Of a DNA stretch of 64,000 nt, positions 63,326-64,000 are shown in pieces. Positions within the stretch are counted from its first letter, which is position 1; every line of letters starts with the position of its first letter. A model generated the notes under the pieces. It was not told the origin of the DNA. It made no database searches and saw nothing but the letters and a program-made list of their open reading frames with translations. The translations under genes and the position numbers were made by a program. The stretch spans positions 496,001-560,000 of the forward strand of contig CAUVYP010000586.1 of the NCBI GenBank assembly GCA_963556195.1, given 5' to 3'. The DNA is from Sepiola atlantica (taxonomy: Eukaryota; Mollusca; Cephalopoda; Sepiida; Sepiolidae).

Positions 63326-64000
63326 TTAGCGCGTTTTAAAGTTGATATCGCTTTTGTTTATAACTTCCACATTTATTCGAATTGTGCAACGAAACTTTGC
63401 ACAGATTAGCGGAGTCACATTTTCTACTGAAGTACCAAGTTTCAGAAGTGCAGCTCTTGTACTGCCGGAGATATGTCGATACAAACTGAATACGCAAAAT
63501 ATCAACAAAATTTAGCGCGTTTTAAAGTTGATATCGCTTTTGTTTATAACTTCCACATTTATTCGAATTGTGCAACGAAACTTTGCACAGATTAGCGGAG
63601 TCACATTTTCTACTGAAGTACCAAGTTTCAGAAGTGCAGCTCTTGTACTGCCGGAGATATGTCGATACAAACTGAATACGCAAAACATCAACAAAATTTA
63701 GCGCGTTTTAAAGTTGATATCGCTTTTGTTTATAACTTCCACATTTATTCGAATTGTGCAACGAAACTTTGCACAGATTAGCGGAGTCACATTTTCTACT
63801 GAAGAACCAAGTTTCAGAAGTGCAGCTCTTGTACTGCCGGATATATGTCGATACAAACTGAATACGCAAAACATCAACAAAATTTAGCGCGTTTTAAAGT
63901 TGATATCGCTTTTGTTTATAACTTCCACATTTATTCGAATTGTGCAACGAAACTTTGCAGACAGTCGCGGATAGCCTTTTCTACTGAAGTACCAAGTTTC

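Larger units (their letters stand above)
1..64000. repeat. 186-bp satellite array filling the whole window
   Basis: Every base belongs to a 186-bp monomer in one orientation. The start 'ttag' falls at 89, 275, 461 and so on, and the register reaches 63884 after 343 steps with a net shift of only -3 bp. The partial copies at both edges show that the array continues on both sides. Conserved segments in all classes include aaactttgca, gaattgtgcaac, ccggagatatgtcgatac and gaatacgc. The type 1 consensus is about 37% GC. No stretch of unique DNA, transposon or gene was seen. The size, homogeneity and higher-order structure are those of eukaryotic centromeric or heterochromatic satellites. The family is not recognised, and its chromosomal position cannot be told from this window. 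Confidence 0.97.
51238..64000. repeat. Zone 4: type 2-rich region with mosaic type 4 copies and indels
   Basis: Monomer types from 51238: 1 1 2 2 2 4 3 1 1 2 1* 4' 3 1 2 1 1 2 1 3 1 1 1 1 2 1 3 1 1* 4 3 1* 2* 4' 3 1 2 1 2 1* 4' 3 1 2 1* 4 1 1 2 1 1 2 1* 4' 3 1 2 1* 4' 3 1 1 2 1* 4 1 1 1 and a partial 2. Five of the six mosaic type 4 monomers (') are here. So are five of the six small length changes in the window: +1 near 51356, -3 near 55771, -1 near 62858, +1 near 63295 and -1 near 63973. Type 3 copies mostly end cgggctac. The rightmost 1.5 kb carries extra private substitutions. Confidence 0.82.
62582..64000. repeat. 1116-bp 6-mer repeating past the right edge
   Basis: 62582 and 63698 begin copies that share gaagaacc, ccggatatatg and, in the following type 2, a 1-bp deletion giving ggatagcc. 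The second copy is cut by the window edge, so the tandem structure continues to the right. Confidence 0.82.

Noticed and set aside
62969..63409. 146-codon plus-strand frame, the longest in the window
   Set aside because: It results from private substitutions and a 1-bp insertion in the decayed monomers at the right edge, which shift the frame. It shows no sign of being a gene.
1..64000. CRISPR array
   Set aside because: The repeat is 186 bp with no unique spacers and no cas genes. All parts of the period are repeated.
1..64000. Tandem RNA genes (tRNA, 5S rRNA, snRNA)
   Set aside because: The only resemblance is ttcgaa, part of a Pol III B-box core. There is no fitting A box, no cloverleaf and no 5S or snRNA motif, and type 4 lacks ttcgaa.
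1..64000. Transposon or retroelement insertions
   Set aside because: The 186-bp register continues through the whole window with shifts of 1 to 3 bp only. No terminal repeats, target-site duplications or element coding sequence were seen.
1..64000. Bacterial or phage origin with a novel defence or mobile system
   Set aside because: Nothing in the window encodes a protein. A 64 kb homogeneous satellite with HOR structure is a eukaryotic pattern, so a gene-based system cannot be claimed.

Overview
The whole 64 kb window is one uninterrupted satellite DNA array. From the first base to the last it consists of a 186-bp monomer repeated head to tail: 343 complete copies, plus an 88-bp partial copy at the left edge and a 117-bp partial copy at the right edge. 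I see no unique sequence, gene, RNA gene, transposon insertion or CRISPR array. Long, homogeneous tandem arrays of this kind, organised into higher-order repeats (HORs), belong to eukaryotic centromeric, pericentromeric or subtelomeric heterochromatin. I do not recognise the family and cannot name the species. The type 1 monomer is about 37% GC (69 of 186 bases, hand count) and is not depleted in CpG (9 seen against about 6.4 expected). That fits a genome with little CpG methylation, such as many invertebrates, but this is an inference.

I number monomers from the 'ttag' that starts at 89 and recurs every 186 bp. Four sequence classes alternate. They are told apart by the block after the conserved 'aaactttgca': type 1 (cagattagcggagtcacat), type 2 (gacagtcgcggataggcc), type 3 (gaccgtcgcggagacacacg) and type 4 (gagataagcggagtcacatg). 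Type 4 also has its own left part (ttagtgcgattt, caccattctttt) and is nearly always preceded by a monomer ending aactatcaac (marked * in the maps). By hand count there are about 171 type 1, 44 type 2, 64 type 3 and 63 type 4 copies, plus two plain hybrids. Copies of one class are nearly identical, whereas classes differ in blocks. The HOR is irregular, with local units of 3, 4, 5, 6, 7, 9, 11, 16 and 21 monomers.

Four zones can be drawn. Zone 1 (1-13294) carries private markers (PstI-creating type 2 copies, AflII-creating type 3 copies, T8 runs, ctaatgaag, ccacgtttcag) and contains large duplications offset by 4092, 4836 and 2046 bp. Zone 2 (13295-38031) is mixed and includes a clean 1674-bp 9-mer tandem duplication. 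Zone 3 (38032-51237) is the most regular, built mostly of 6-mer and 5-mer units joined into 16-mer and 21-mer super-units. Zone 4 (51238-64000) is richer in type 2, carries a mosaic form of type 4, and holds most of the indels.

Most short open frames in the window are by-products of the repeat: 186 is 62 codons, so each frame recurs in every copy. The most interesting features are structural. There are two dyad symmetries per monomer, one perfect over 7-bp arms only in type 1. A half-match to the CENP-B box lies inside that dyad. Mosaic monomers record short gene-conversion patches and crossovers, and the HOR blocks allow a step-by-step reconstruction of array growth.
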